Of a DNA stretch of 23,031 nt, positions 7,391 through 15,606 are shown one piece after another (within the stretch, counting starts at the first letter, position 1; each line of letters starts with the position of its first letter). The notes beneath the pieces were generated by a model, which ran no database searches, was not told the DNA's origin, and saw only the letters and a program-made list of their open reading frames with translations. The stretch is from the NCBI GenBank assembly GCA_937926515.1, contig CALAZZ010000107.1, positions 1 through 23,031 on the forward strand, given 5' to 3'. Made by a program: the position numbers and the translations under genes. This DNA comes from an uncultured Bacteroidales bacterium (GTDB lineage: Bacteria > Bacteroidota > Bacteroidia > Bacteroidales > F082).

Positions 7391-8282
7391 TACCAAGCCG
7401 AAAAAAGGGGCGTTGGGCAGGGGTCTCGAAGCAATTTTGCGAAGCCCTGATACAGACATTACCTCTGCCGATATATCCGGTAATTATGTGGCAGGTGCCA
7501 TTGCCGAACTGGAACTGAGTAAAATAGTAGCCAACCCGTTTCAACCGCGTACAGATTTTGATGATTCTGCTTTGGAGGAGCTTACTGTATCAATTAAACA
7601 ACAGGGCGTTATCCAACCTGTTACTGTACGTAAAGTCGGGTTGGATAAATACCAATTGATCTCGGGTGAGCGTAGGCTCCGGGCTGCAGTTTTGGCAGGC
7701 TTGGAAACGATCCCGGCTTATTTGCGTGTTGCCAACGATGAACAAATGCTGGAATTGGCCCTTATTGAGAACATTCATCGCGAAAATCTAAATGCCATCG
7801 AAATTGCAATTTCCTATCAAAGATTGAGTGAAGAATGCAACCTTACTCCTGAAAAACTTAGTCAACGGGTTGGGAAAAACCGGAGTACCATAACCAATTA
7901 TCTTCGCCTGCTTAAACTTCCACCTGAGGTCCAGGTTGCTTTGCGTGATGGACACATCAGCATGGGCCATGCTCGCGCTTTGATCAACCTTGAAAATGAC
8001 AACCAAAGATTGATCATTTTACAGCAGATCATCGAAGAAGACCTAAACGTAAGACAGGTAGAAGCCCTGGCACGTTCATTGAACAATCCCGGATCAAAAG
8101 ACAAAGCCAGACTACAAAAAGAGGTTGTGCCTGCTCACTTCAAAAAAAGTATTATAGACTTGCAGCATAAGCTTAAGACTGACATACGGATCAGACGCAA
8201 TGCAAAAGGAAATGGTTCATTGATCATTGCTTTTAAGGATGATGATGAGTTTGACAGGCTGATTCAGCAATTTAACCCCTAA
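7380..8282 (+). CDS. parB: Chromosome-partitioning protein ParB (Spo0J)
   Basis: Centromere-binding CTPase that loads at parS sites and stimulates ParA. The N-terminal LGRGLEAIL (12-20) is the conserved ParA-interaction peptide. The CTPase/N domain follows with NPFQPR (52-57), ISGERRLRAA (94-103, the GERR box) and LIENIHREN (128-136, the ENxxR box). A helix-turn-helix spans about 155-181 (LTPEKLSQRVGKNRSTIT) for parS recognition, and the C-terminus (about 245-300) is the dimerisation domain, ending in the family's usual short form. Two adjacent ATGs (7380 and 7383) are both possible. The gene overlaps parA and is followed after 13 bp by the DUF5683 gene. No clear parS copy was found in the window. 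Confidence 0.97.
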   Translation: MMSNTKPKKGALGRGLEAILRSPDTDITSADISGNYVAGAIAELELSKIVANPFQPRTDFDDSALEELTVSIKQQGVIQPVTVRKVGLDKYQLISGERRLRAAVLAGLETIPAYLRVANDEQMLELALIENIHRENLNAIEIAISYQRLSEECNLTPEKLSQRVGKNRSTITNYLRLLKLPPEVQVALRDGHISMGHARALINLENDNQRLIILQQIIEEDLNVRQVEALARSLNNPGSKDKARLQKEVVPAHFKKSIIDLQHKLKTDIRIRRNAKGNGSLIIAFKDDDEFDRLIQQFNP

Positions 8283-8295
8283 ACACCTCCAGGCT

Positions 8296-8874
8296 ATGCG
8301 CATGCTGCTGTTTCTGTTTATTGTTTTAATGCAGCTCATCATACCTGTCACAAGGGCATCCGGGCAAGCAGTTGCCGGTGAACAGAATGAAATAAAATAT
8401 GTTCACTCACCGCACAAAGCTTCGGTTTACTCTGCCATACTTCCCGGACTAGGGCAGTTCTACAATAAAAAATACTGGAAAATCCCGATAGTATATGCAG
8501 GAATCGGTACCATAGGTTATTTTGCCTTAGCCAACAGGGCTGAATACCGTAAAGCGAATGAAGCATATATCTACGTGTTTAACGAAGAGGATTATCCCAT
8601 TGACAATGACCTGGTGGGGAGGTACGATGCCAATACCCTGCGCGACATAAGGGATTTTTACAGACGAAACATGGAGTTGAGCTACATTCTGCTTGCAGTT
8701 TGGCATGCCCTCAATATTATTGATGCTGCAGTCGATGCGCATTTTTTTCATTATGATGTAAGTGATAACTTGTCAGTACAACTGGAACCGGCCTTCTTAC
8801 CCGATCTGAGCTCACGGAACAGGTACAGTATGGCTACCCCAAGCCCTGGCTTAAGAGTGAGGATTCATTTTTAA
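8296..8874 (+). CDS. DUF5683 domain protein
   Basis: A 192-residue envelope protein of the Bacteroidota family DUF5683. A signal peptide or first helix (about 5-24) is followed by the family core: HSPHKASVYSAILPGLGQFY, then KKYWKIPIVYAGIGTIGYFA, with Gly-rich membrane helices. A second hydrophobic segment (ELSYILLAVWHALNIIDAAVDAHFF) ends with the conserved ID-AAVDAH. The C-terminus is a short beta-rich tail. It lies 13 bp after parB and 11 bp before dapB, inside the same operon, an association I know to recur in the phylum but whose reason is unknown. Function not assigned. Confidence 0.85.
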   Translation: MRMLLFLFIVLMQLIIPVTRASGQAVAGEQNEIKYVHSPHKASVYSAILPGLGQFYNKKYWKIPIVYAGIGTIGYFALANRAEYRKANEAYIYVFNEEDYPIDNDLVGRYDANTLRDIRDFYRRNMELSYILLAVWHALNIIDAAVDAHFFHYDVSDNLSVQLEPAFLPDLSSRNRYSMATPSPGLRVRIHF

Positions 8875-8885
8875 TTCACCTTCAC

Positions 8886-9623
8886 ATGAAATCAATTAAA
8901 TATATTTTGATCGGATATGGCCAGATGGGACACATGGTGGAAAAAATTGCTGATAACCGGGGACATGTTTTGAGTTTCATCATTGACAATATAAGTGATT
9001 GGAAAAGGATTGATCAAAAGGCAAAAGAATCAGATATTGCGATTGATTTTAGTTTACCCGAGGTTGCGGTTGACAATATTATTAAGTGTTTTAAGGCCGG
9101 AATACCTATGGTTTCAGGAACCACGGGCTGGTACGATCGACTGCCGGAGGTTGAAAAGGCATGCCACAGGCATAACGGCACACTGTTTTATGCCCCAAAT
9201 TTCAGCCTGGGAATGAATATGGTGTTCAAAATGAATAAGATACTTGCTCAGATGACCAATAAAACTGCCTATGAGGCTCGTCTGAGTGAAGTGCATCATA
9301 TCCATAAGAAAGATATGCCCAGTGGAACAGCACTTAGACTGGCAGCTGATATTATCGACCTAAACTCAAAATATACTGAATGGACCGGTAGTAAGGAACA
9401 TACAACCAACCAGCTGTGGATTGATAGCATCCGGTTGAATGAGGTTCCCGGTACGCATGAAATTATTTATAGCTCTGCAGAGGATGAAATCTGTTTGCGG
9501 CATACTGCCTACAATAGGGATGGATTTGCACTCGGGGCATGGGTTGCCGCCGAGTTCCTGCTAGGGAAAACAGGGATTTATACCATGCAGGATTTGATCA
9601 AAAGTCATATAAATGGAGATTAA
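8886..9623 (+). CDS. dapB: 4-hydroxy-tetrahydrodipicolinate reductase
   Basis: Catalyses the NAD(P)H-dependent reduction in the diaminopimelate/lysine pathway, supplying meso-DAP for peptidoglycan. The Rossmann motif GYGQMG is at 10-15, SGTTGW at 77-82, and the signature EVHHIHKKDMPSGTA at 135-149 contains the catalytic His pair and the Lys (141) equivalent to the E. coli His159/Lys163 pair. NFSLGMNM (105-112) is the conserved substrate-domain hinge. At 245 residues it is slightly shorter than the E. coli enzyme (about 273), the normal short form for this phylum. The gene lies 11 bp after DUF5683 and 11 bp before the lipoprotein gene, so it is in an operon with parAB. Confidence 0.96.
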   Translation: MKSIKYILIGYGQMGHMVEKIADNRGHVLSFIIDNISDWKRIDQKAKESDIAIDFSLPEVAVDNIIKCFKAGIPMVSGTTGWYDRLPEVEKACHRHNGTLFYAPNFSLGMNMVFKMNKILAQMTNKTAYEARLSEVHHIHKKDMPSGTALRLAADIIDLNSKYTEWTGSKEHTTNQLWIDSIRLNEVPGTHEIIYSSAEDEICLRHTAYNRDGFALGAWVAAEFLLGKTGIYTMQDLIKSHINGD

Positions 9624-9634
9624 AAAAAACAAGT

Positions 9635-10102
9635 ATGAGATACATCGCTTTATTGATCATATTAATTATTGCAACACTTTCGACATTATCCTGTCGCTTA
9701 AAGAAATCTACTGCTACCCGGGATGCAACTGAGGCGATGAATGAACAGTTTTGTCAACCAATGGTTTTTCAGGAAGACCCATTTTTACCTGTTGCTTCTG
9801 ACTTATTCGATCTTGTCACGGCCTGGATTGAGGACGATTGTATTAATCTGGTAGTATCTTATAGTGGAGGTTGTGGAACAGTGGACTTCCAACTTCATTA
9901 TGACCGGCAATTGATGAAATCAAACCCTCCGCAAACCTCACTATTTTTGGCTTTTGCTGACAATGATCCATGCCGGGCTATAGTTCATGACACCCTAAAG
10001 TTTAGCTTAAGCCCTCTAAACGAATACGACTTTGGTGACGGTTTAATTTTAAACATTTCAGGTCATGAACAGAACCTCCTATATCAGCCCACATCATACT
10101 GA
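9635..10102 (+). CDS. Small lipoprotein of unknown function
   Basis: A 155-residue predicted lipoprotein. The ATG at 9635 gives a classic leader (RYIALLIILIIATLSTLSC) with the lipidated Cys at position 20. An in-frame open stretch runs back to 9539 but lies inside dapB and has no signal sequence, so it is not used. The mature part carries DDCINLVVSYSGGCGTVDFQL, a Cys-containing pattern seen in small Bacteroidota lipoproteins I cannot name. It also has further Cys residues (FCQPM, DPCRA) that could form disulfides. It closes the tight dapB run, 11 bp after dapB; lepB follows after 76 bp. Confidence 0.75.
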   Translation: MRYIALLIILIIATLSTLSCRLKKSTATRDATEAMNEQFCQPMVFQEDPFLPVASDLFDLVTAWIEDDCINLVVSYSGGCGTVDFQLHYDRQLMKSNPPQTSLFLAFADNDPCRAIVHDTLKFSLSPLNEYDFGDGLILNISGHEQNLLYQPTSY

Positions 10103-10178
10103 TAAACAGAAATTAACAATAATTAACTGCAAAATAAAAGCCTCTTTAGTAATTTAGCCAATTAATAATCCCTTCACT

Positions 10179-11693
10179 ATGCTGGAACTTATAATTGCCA
10201 TTCCGCTGTCGTTTACAATCCCAACGATTTTTGCATCGGTACTCTTCAGCCGCGCCGGCCAGAAAAGCTGGCATGCATTCGTGCCATTTTTCAACCTGTA
10301 TATCATGTTGAGAATTATACGAAAACCTCTTTGGTGGTATGTCTTTCTGATCATCCCATTTATCAATGTATTCGTTTATATGCTCATGCTTGTCGAATTG
10401 GTTAAGTGCTTCGGCAAAACGAAATTATGGCAACAATTGGTTGCAGTGCTTGTTCCCATAATTTATTTGCCTGTGATCAGCCGTGATCGTGATGTGGTTT
10501 ACCTGGATCCACTTACGACTAAGCCCACTCCGAAAGGACCTGTGCGCGAATGGCTTGATGCCATCGTATTTGCAGTAGTGGCAGCAACAATTATTCGTAC
10601 TTTTCTAATTGAAGCCTACACCATTCCAACATCATCTATGGAAAAGTCATTGCTTGTTGGCGACTTTCTTTTTGTAAGTAAAATAAGTTATGGCCCAAAA
10701 ATACCCAATACACCCATAGCTTTTCCATTTGTTCATCATACATTACCGTGGAGCAAGACAGCTAAATCCTACGTTGAATGGATAAAACTGCCTTATTTTC
10801 GTTTTGCTGGCATGGGCGATGTGCAGCGTAATGATGCAGTGGTGTTCAATTACCCAGCAGGTGACACCGTTAGCCTCAGGTTCCAGAGCAACGTCAGTTA
10901 CTACAGCCTGATCCGCGAGTATGGACGGAACCGGGTGCTGAATGATGAAAGAAATTTCGGCAAGATTGTGTCACGCCCGGTAGATAAACGCGAAAATTAT
11001 ATCAAACGATGTGTTGGTCTTCCCGGTGATACCATACAGATTATTGATGGCAATCTGTACGTCAATAATAAACCTGAAGAAAATCCGGGTACTACACAAT
11101 TTAAATACCTGATACGGACTGATGGCACTATGATAAACCAGCGGATATTAGACACATACAATATTACCGAAATGCAACGCACTAATATGCCAGGTGAATA
11201 TGTTTTTTGGATTAGTGCTGAAGTAAGCCATGAGCTTGCAGCCTTGCCAAATGTGCTTTCAGTGAATAGACTGATTGAAAATGCCGATACCCGTCAACTT
11301 GATATTTTCCCTAATCATGAAGCTTATCCATGGAACATTGATAATTTTGGACCACTTGGTATTCCTTATGCGGGTCAAACAGTTACACTCAACAAGCAAA
11401 CCCTGCCTCTGTATGAACGTATTATTACGGCATACGAAGGCAATGAACTAAAGTTAGAAGGCGATCGAATATTTATAAACGGTGTCGTTGCTGATCAATA
11501 TACTTTCGAGATGGACTATTATTGGATGATGGGAGATAACCGGCATAACTCAGCCGATTCAAGGGTTTGGGGGTTTGTACCTCACGATCATGTGGTTGGA
11601 AAGGCTGTATTTGTTTGGCTTTCACTTGACCCAAATAAATCCCTTCTTGGAGGCAAGGTACGTTTAAACAAATCTATGCGTTTGGTACGCTAA
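10179..11693 (+). CDS. lepB: Signal peptidase I with N-terminal DUF5684-like membrane domain
   Basis: Membrane serine protease that removes signal peptides from exported proteins. The catalytic domain has IPTSSM with nucleophile Ser153, YIKRCVGLPGD with general-base Lys276, and the late box MMGDNRHNSADSR from residue 450. A transmembrane helix precedes the serine (about 125-145). Residues 1-100 form a separate membrane domain with the DUF5684-like pattern SRAGQKSWHAFVPFFN and two or more helices. A long insertion (about 290-430) separates the Lys box from the last box, making the protein 504 residues against 324 in E. coli. Such long forms are normal for Bacteroidota. It is 76 bp after the lipoprotein gene and 76 bp before the cyclophilin. 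Confidence 0.95.
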   Translation: MLELIIAIPLSFTIPTIFASVLFSRAGQKSWHAFVPFFNLYIMLRIIRKPLWWYVFLIIPFINVFVYMLMLVELVKCFGKTKLWQQLVAVLVPIIYLPVISRDRDVVYLDPLTTKPTPKGPVREWLDAIVFAVVAATIIRTFLIEAYTIPTSSMEKSLLVGDFLFVSKISYGPKIPNTPIAFPFVHHTLPWSKTAKSYVEWIKLPYFRFAGMGDVQRNDAVVFNYPAGDTVSLRFQSNVSYYSLIREYGRNRVLNDERNFGKIVSRPVDKRENYIKRCVGLPGDTIQIIDGNLYVNNKPEENPGTTQFKYLIRTDGTMINQRILDTYNITEMQRTNMPGEYVFWISAEVSHELAALPNVLSVNRLIENADTRQLDIFPNHEAYPWNIDNFGPLGIPYAGQTVTLNKQTLPLYERIITAYEGNELKLEGDRIFINGVVADQYTFEMDYYWMMGDNRHNSADSRVWGFVPHDHVVGKAVFVWLSLDPNKSLLGGKVRLNKSMRLVR

Positions 11694-11728
11694 GTTTTCT
11701 CAATTTTATTGTTAAGTAGAAAAACTTA
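11691..11728. repeat. AT-rich inverted repeat after lepB
   Basis: TAAGTTTTC (11691-11699, including the lepB stop) and GAAAAACTTA (11719-11728) pair with one bulged base across a 19-nt loop. It may be a weak hairpin between lepB and the cyclophilin gene. It lacks G/C pairs and a T-tract, so it is not called a terminator. Confidence 0.3.
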
Positions 11729-11769
11729 TAATTAAGAGTGCGATAATCAATATTTAAGAAAATAAGTTT

Positions 11770-12201
11770 ATGAAAAAGGCAAAGATTGAAACTGATAAAG
11801 GAACAATGACACTTGAGTTATATGAGGATGATGCTCCAAATACGGTTGCGAATTTTATCAAACTCAGTGAATCCGGTTTTTACAATGGATTGAAATTCCA
11901 TCGTGTGATCCCTGATTTTGTCATCCAGGGTGGATGCCCTAGAGGCGACGGCACAGGTGGGCCCGGTTACAGTATTGATTGTGAGCTTGATGGAGAAAAG
12001 CAATACCATGATAGGGGTGTGATTTCCATGGCTCACGCCGGACGGAATACAGGAGGCTCCCAGTTTTTTATCTGCCATAGCCGGCAAAACACAGCCCACC
12101 TCGACCGAAATCATACAGTTTTTGGTAAGGTCATTGAAAATGTAGAAGTGATAGACCTAATTCAACAAGGCGACAAGATTATTTCTGTCACAATTCAGTA
12201 A
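11770..12201 (+). CDS. Cyclophilin-type peptidyl-prolyl cis-trans isomerase
   Basis: Catalyses proline isomerisation during protein folding. The cyclophilin core is complete in 143 residues: FHRVIPDFVIQGG (43-55) with the catalytic Arg45 and Gln53, GVISMAHA (83-90), GGSQFFI (95-101) and HLDRNHTVFGKV (110-121). His110 stands where human cyclophilin A has Trp121, a position that governs cyclosporin binding, so low drug affinity is expected. There is no signal peptide, so it should be cytoplasmic. It is the minimal-length form of the family. It follows lepB after 76 bp in the same orientation and may be cotranscribed. Confidence 0.95.
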   Translation: MKKAKIETDKGTMTLELYEDDAPNTVANFIKLSESGFYNGLKFHRVIPDFVIQGGCPRGDGTGGPGYSIDCELDGEKQYHDRGVISMAHAGRNTGGSQFFICHSRQNTAHLDRNHTVFGKVIENVEVIDLIQQGDKIISVTIQ

Positions 12202-12417
12202 TCATTTAACAGGATAAGCTAATTGACTGGGCCTATTCTTGTTCTCACCCTGAAGATTTACATTATACAAAATGTTTCAGAGAAATTTCTGATAAGGCAA
12301 TGAATTGGTTGTAGGCTTATAACATATAAACCAAAGTTTCAGGCTAACCAAATCCAATCTGAGATTAGCATAATGGTTCTTTTCATCTATGCTATGCTAA
12401 AAGTTAATGAAAATAAT

Positions 12418-12425
12418 TATATTTG
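12418..12425 (+). promoter_or_regulatory. -7 element for the TonB receptor gene
   Basis: TATATTTG is an exact match to TANNTTTG, 67 bp before the ATG at 12493. Its last two bases overlap the adjacent inverted repeat. The -33 region near 12395 is weak, which would suit a regulated promoter. The rest of the 291-bp gap from 12202 shows nothing recognisable. Confidence 0.5.
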
Positions 12426-12438
12426 CAACATTATTGCA
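12424..12438. promoter_or_regulatory. 7-1-7 inverted repeat, candidate Fur-family operator
   Basis: TGCAACA-T-TATTGCA pairs at 6 of 7 positions around a single central base, the 7-1-7 geometry of Fur-family repressor sites. It covers the end of the -7 element and the expected transcription start. A further half-site, ATGCAA at 12451-12456, forms a second inverted pair with TTGCAT at 12435-12440 minus one base (ATTATTGCAT against ATGCAAATAAT). The binding protein is not in the window. Confidence 0.45.
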
Positions 12439-12492
12439 TTTACATCGTTTATGCAAATAATCAGCTGATCAAATTAGCCTGCCTTAAAAAAC

Positions 12493-14910
12493 ATGAATGA
12501 GTTGTTCGCTACAAAAAGAATGATTGGCAAGAATCTATCCATTAGGATAGTACTGGGTTTCATGACAGGCTGTCTTCTTCTTATCGCATTCCCTGCAATG
12601 GCCCAGCGTAATCTCAGTGGTAATGTAGTTAATGAGCTAAATGAACCTATTGAGGGTGCGCATGTTTATTTGCAGGAAACCAAACAAATCGCCTTGACTG
12701 ATGAGCAAGGTCACTTTCAGTTTGTTAATCTGATCCCTAAACTCTATCGCCTTCATGTGAGTTACCTCGGATATAAATGTATTCACCCCTATAGAGTGTC
12801 GCTTATTGAAGAGGATCAATATTTAACGGTAATCATGGAACCTGAAAACATAGGGCTCGATGAAGTGGTAATCACTGCATCCACCAGCGAAACCGAATTG
12901 AAAGGACGACCGGATGCAACCATTGTCGCAGGTCGTGGTCATATGGAACAGTATCGCGACCATAGCCTGATAAAGACACTCGACAGGCTGCCAGGGCTGC
13001 AAGCAATGGAAATTGGACAGGGGGCATCAAAACCAATAATCCGCGGGTTAGGTTTGAATCGTGTAGTGGTCACAGAGAACAATACCAGGATGGAAGGGCA
13101 GCAATGGGGTGCTGATCATGGGTTAGAAATTGATCAATATGCAGCTGAATGGGTCGAAATTGTAAAAGGTCCTTCCTCACTTAGATATGGATCAGAAGCC
13201 ATAGGTGGTACCATCCGGATCGGACCTCATGCCATTGCCTCTCCAAATACATTGGAATCAAATCTTGACCTCAGCGGGCATTCAGTGAATGATTTACTTG
13301 CTGCATCCCTTATGCTTCGGTTACGAACCAATAAGTATTATAATTATCTCCGCTATACACAAAGCGATTTTGGCAACTATAAAGTTCCTGCCGATCAATT
13401 TACATACAATACCTATCGCTTCCCCCTTAAAGATGGTCGCATCCTGAATACAGGCGGTCAAGAGCAGAGTTTATATTTAACCAATGGTATAATACAACCC
13501 TGGGGTAAAGTGGCCTTATCAGTCAGTAATTTTCATTCCCGAATTGGTTTCTTTCCAGGAGCACATGGATTGCCTGATATGACCGTTCTTGAAAATTTTC
13601 CAATTCAAAGAAACATCGATTTGCCATTCCAACAAGTTAATCATTTTAAAATTAGTGGTAATACCAAGGTCGATCTTAACAATATTGCTATGGAGGCTGA
13701 TTTTGCATTTCAACAAAACCACCGCCAGGAATGGTCAAAGTTTCACTCCCATTTTCCGGACCAGAAGGCACCTCAAGTAAAGCCTGACCTTGAGCTGAAA
13801 TGGCTGTTAAACACCCTTTCCGCTGACATCAGGGCAAGATCAAAACTCGGCAAGTCAGAAACCGAAGCTGGAATAAGCCTCTATTCACAATCCAATCAGA
13901 TTGGAGGGTATATGTTTCTATTGCCTGAATTTAAGCGAATTATGATGGGTGCATTCCTATACAATCAAATAGAAATTGCTGATAAGCTCAGGTTAAGTGG
14001 CGGTTTACGTTACGACCTTGGCCATCTGAGGCTTGAACCATATTTTTCGCCCTATACCAATTCCATGAAATCACCTGATTTTAAACGGCTATTTCATAAT
14101 TTGAGCTGGGCTTTCGGCATGGTTTACGATGTGGATGAGCACACAGCCATCAGGACCAATATTGCAAAAGGTTTTAGGGTTCCAACCGCCTCCGAAATAG
14201 GTTCAAACGGTATACATCATGGTAGTTTTCGTTATGAATTGGGCGACACCACGCTCAACTCGGAAATTGCCTATCAATTTGATGCCGGCTTAAGCTTAAA
14301 ATATGCAGGACTGACTTTCAGTTTTGGTCCTTTTGCCGGATATTTTCCAAATTATATCTATCTGAACCCAACCGGCAGCTACATGTTGCCTGATGGAAGT
14401 ACCGTTGCTGAAGCCGGGGCCGGGCAGGTATATCAATATATTCAATCTGAAGCCTATCGATTTGGTGGTGAATTGACTGCTGACTATAAGGTTAATAATC
14501 TCCTCAAAGTTTATTTTTCAACTGAATATGTGTATGCCAGCGATGGCAGCTACCCTATTCCGTTAACACCTCCACTTAACCTGTTTTTGCAGCTGGAATA
14601 TAAATTACCTGAATACTGGAATAGGCTTCATCAATCTCAGATTTTGATCGAAACACGCTACTCAGCATCACAAAACAGAAATGCGCGCAACGAAGAACCA
14701 ACCGATGCCTGGTATATAATTAACCTGCAATTTTCTACTAAGATCATTACCGGAGGCTTACCAATTAGTTTGAATATGCGTGTTCAAAATCTATTGGATC
14801 GGAGGTACTGGAACCATCTGAACTATTACCGTCAGATAGGAATACCTGAAGCAGGACGCAACATCCAGCTGTCCATCAAAATTCCATTACAAACAAAATT
14901 GAGAAAATAA
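12493..14910 (+). CDS. TonB-dependent outer-membrane receptor, metal (zinc-like) uptake suspected
   Basis: An 805-residue energy-coupled outer-membrane transporter. The signal peptide ends at FPAMA before Gln38. A carboxypeptidase-regulatory-like domain follows (about 39-115: NLSGNVVNELNEPIEGAHVY), then the plug (about 123-245: DEVVITAS, IIRGLGLNRVVV, VEIVKGPSSLRYGSEAIGG), then a beta-barrel to the end. There is no SusD partner, so it is not a glycan system. The plug motif GADHGLEID (206-214) resembles the PDH/xxD stretch I recall from the zinc receptor ZnuD, and the barrel has His-rich loops (HRQEWSKFHSHF). Substrate is inferred as a metal ion, supported by the His-rich lipoprotein gene 59 bp downstream and the Fur-type repeat at the promoter. 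Heme or a siderophore remain possible. Confidence 0.9.
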   Translation: MNELFATKRMIGKNLSIRIVLGFMTGCLLLIAFPAMAQRNLSGNVVNELNEPIEGAHVYLQETKQIALTDEQGHFQFVNLIPKLYRLHVSYLGYKCIHPYRVSLIEEDQYLTVIMEPENIGLDEVVITASTSETELKGRPDATIVAGRGHMEQYRDHSLIKTLDRLPGLQAMEIGQGASKPIIRGLGLNRVVVTENNTRMEGQQWGADHGLEIDQYAAEWVEIVKGPSSLRYGSEAIGGTIRIGPHAIASPNTLESNLDLSGHSVNDLLAASLMLRLRTNKYYNYLRYTQSDFGNYKVPADQFTYNTYRFPLKDGRILNTGGQEQSLYLTNGIIQPWGKVALSVSNFHSRIGFFPGAHGLPDMTVLENFPIQRNIDLPFQQVNHFKISGNTKVDLNNIAMEADFAFQQNHRQEWSKFHSHFPDQKAPQVKPDLELKWLLNTLSADIRARSKLGKSETEAGISLYSQSNQIGGYMFLLPEFKRIMMGAFLYNQIEIADKLRLSGGLRYDLGHLRLEPYFSPYTNSMKSPDFKRLFHNLSWAFGMVYDVDEHTAIRTNIAKGFRVPTASEIGSNGIHHGSFRYELGDTTLNSEIAYQFDAGLSLKYAGLTFSFGPFAGYFPNYIYLNPTGSYMLPDGSTVAEAGAGQVYQYIQSEAYRFGGELTADYKVNNLLKVYFSTEYVYASDGSYPIPLTPPLNLFLQLEYKLPEYWNRLHQSQILIETRYSASQNRNARNEEPTDAWYIINLQFSTKIITGGLPISLNMRVQNLLDRRYWNHLNYYRQIGIPEAGRNIQLSIKIPLQTKLRK

Positions 14911-14969
14911 ATCTTTATTATAAAATTAATTACTCGCTTAAGTTTCATAAATAATTAAATCTTAAAATT

Positions 14970-15410
14970 ATGAAGTACAATAAATTCAGCTTTCTCATGA
15001 GTGGTATTATTCTAGGCTTATTGTTGTCCCTATCTTGTTCGAAAGATGAAACCGATGATCAAAAACCGGTCATTAATCTTGTTAGTCCGGCCGAGATGGA
15101 TGAGTTTTTGCCTGGTACAACCATACCATTTGAAGCTACCTTTACTGATGATAAATCCCTTAATCAGTTTAAGATTAACATCCATTTTGATGATGGGCAT
15201 GACCACAAATCTGTCATAGGTCATTATGATGCATGGAATTATGAATTCGTAGGTCAGTTATCAGGTACTGCGCAAGAGATCAATATGGAGATTGACATTC
15301 CTGAAGAATTAACTCACGGAGCTTATCATTTTTTGGTCTTCTGCACTGATGAAGTTGGTAATGAATCTTTTGTCGCAATAGATATACACATCGAAGATGA
15401 CCACGACTAG
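14970..15410 (+). CDS. DUF4625 family lipoprotein, His/Asp-rich
   Basis: A 146-residue predicted lipoprotein with a lipobox ending LSC, Cys23, and a single beta-sandwich domain of the DUF4625 type (KPVINLVSPAEMDEFLPGTT, ITPFEATFTDD-like strand, then TDEVGNESFVAIDIHI). Eight His are spread over it, five in HFDDGHDHKSVIGHYD-like stretches (72, 77, 79, 85) and the C-terminal HIEDDHD (140, 145), with neighbouring Asp residues that could ligate metal. It follows the TonB receptor after 59 bp with no terminator between, so one transcript is likely. Inferred role: a surface- or periplasm-facing metal-binding partner of the receptor. No experimental function for the family is known to me. Confidence 0.8.
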   Translation: MKYNKFSFLMSGIILGLLLSLSCSKDETDDQKPVINLVSPAEMDEFLPGTTIPFEATFTDDKSLNQFKINIHFDDGHDHKSVIGHYDAWNYEFVGQLSGTAQEINMEIDIPEELTHGAYHFLVFCTDEVGNESFVAIDIHIEDDHD

Positions 15411-15606
15411 ATCACTTTAGCTTGGGGCAAGAACATTTTATAGGCCTTGACAATGGCTTTCGATCAATGAAGGCTTAGTCTTGATCAAATTATTGTTTTA
15501 GAATTCGTTTACACAGATCTCAACAACAGAATAGTCATTTCGGCCATCAACTGTTAAGCGTTATTTTGCTAAATTAGCAGCTTAATTCCAGGCAATAGAT
15601 ATTTGT

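Noticed and set aside
9539..9634. N-terminal extension of the small lipoprotein back into dapB
   Set aside because: The extension lies in dapB's coding sequence, is polar, and would destroy the lipoprotein signal that begins at the ATG at 9635.
12202..12417. tRNA or small RNA in the gap after the cyclophilin gene
   Set aside because: No cloverleaf, T-loop motif or strong hairpin with a T-run could be found.
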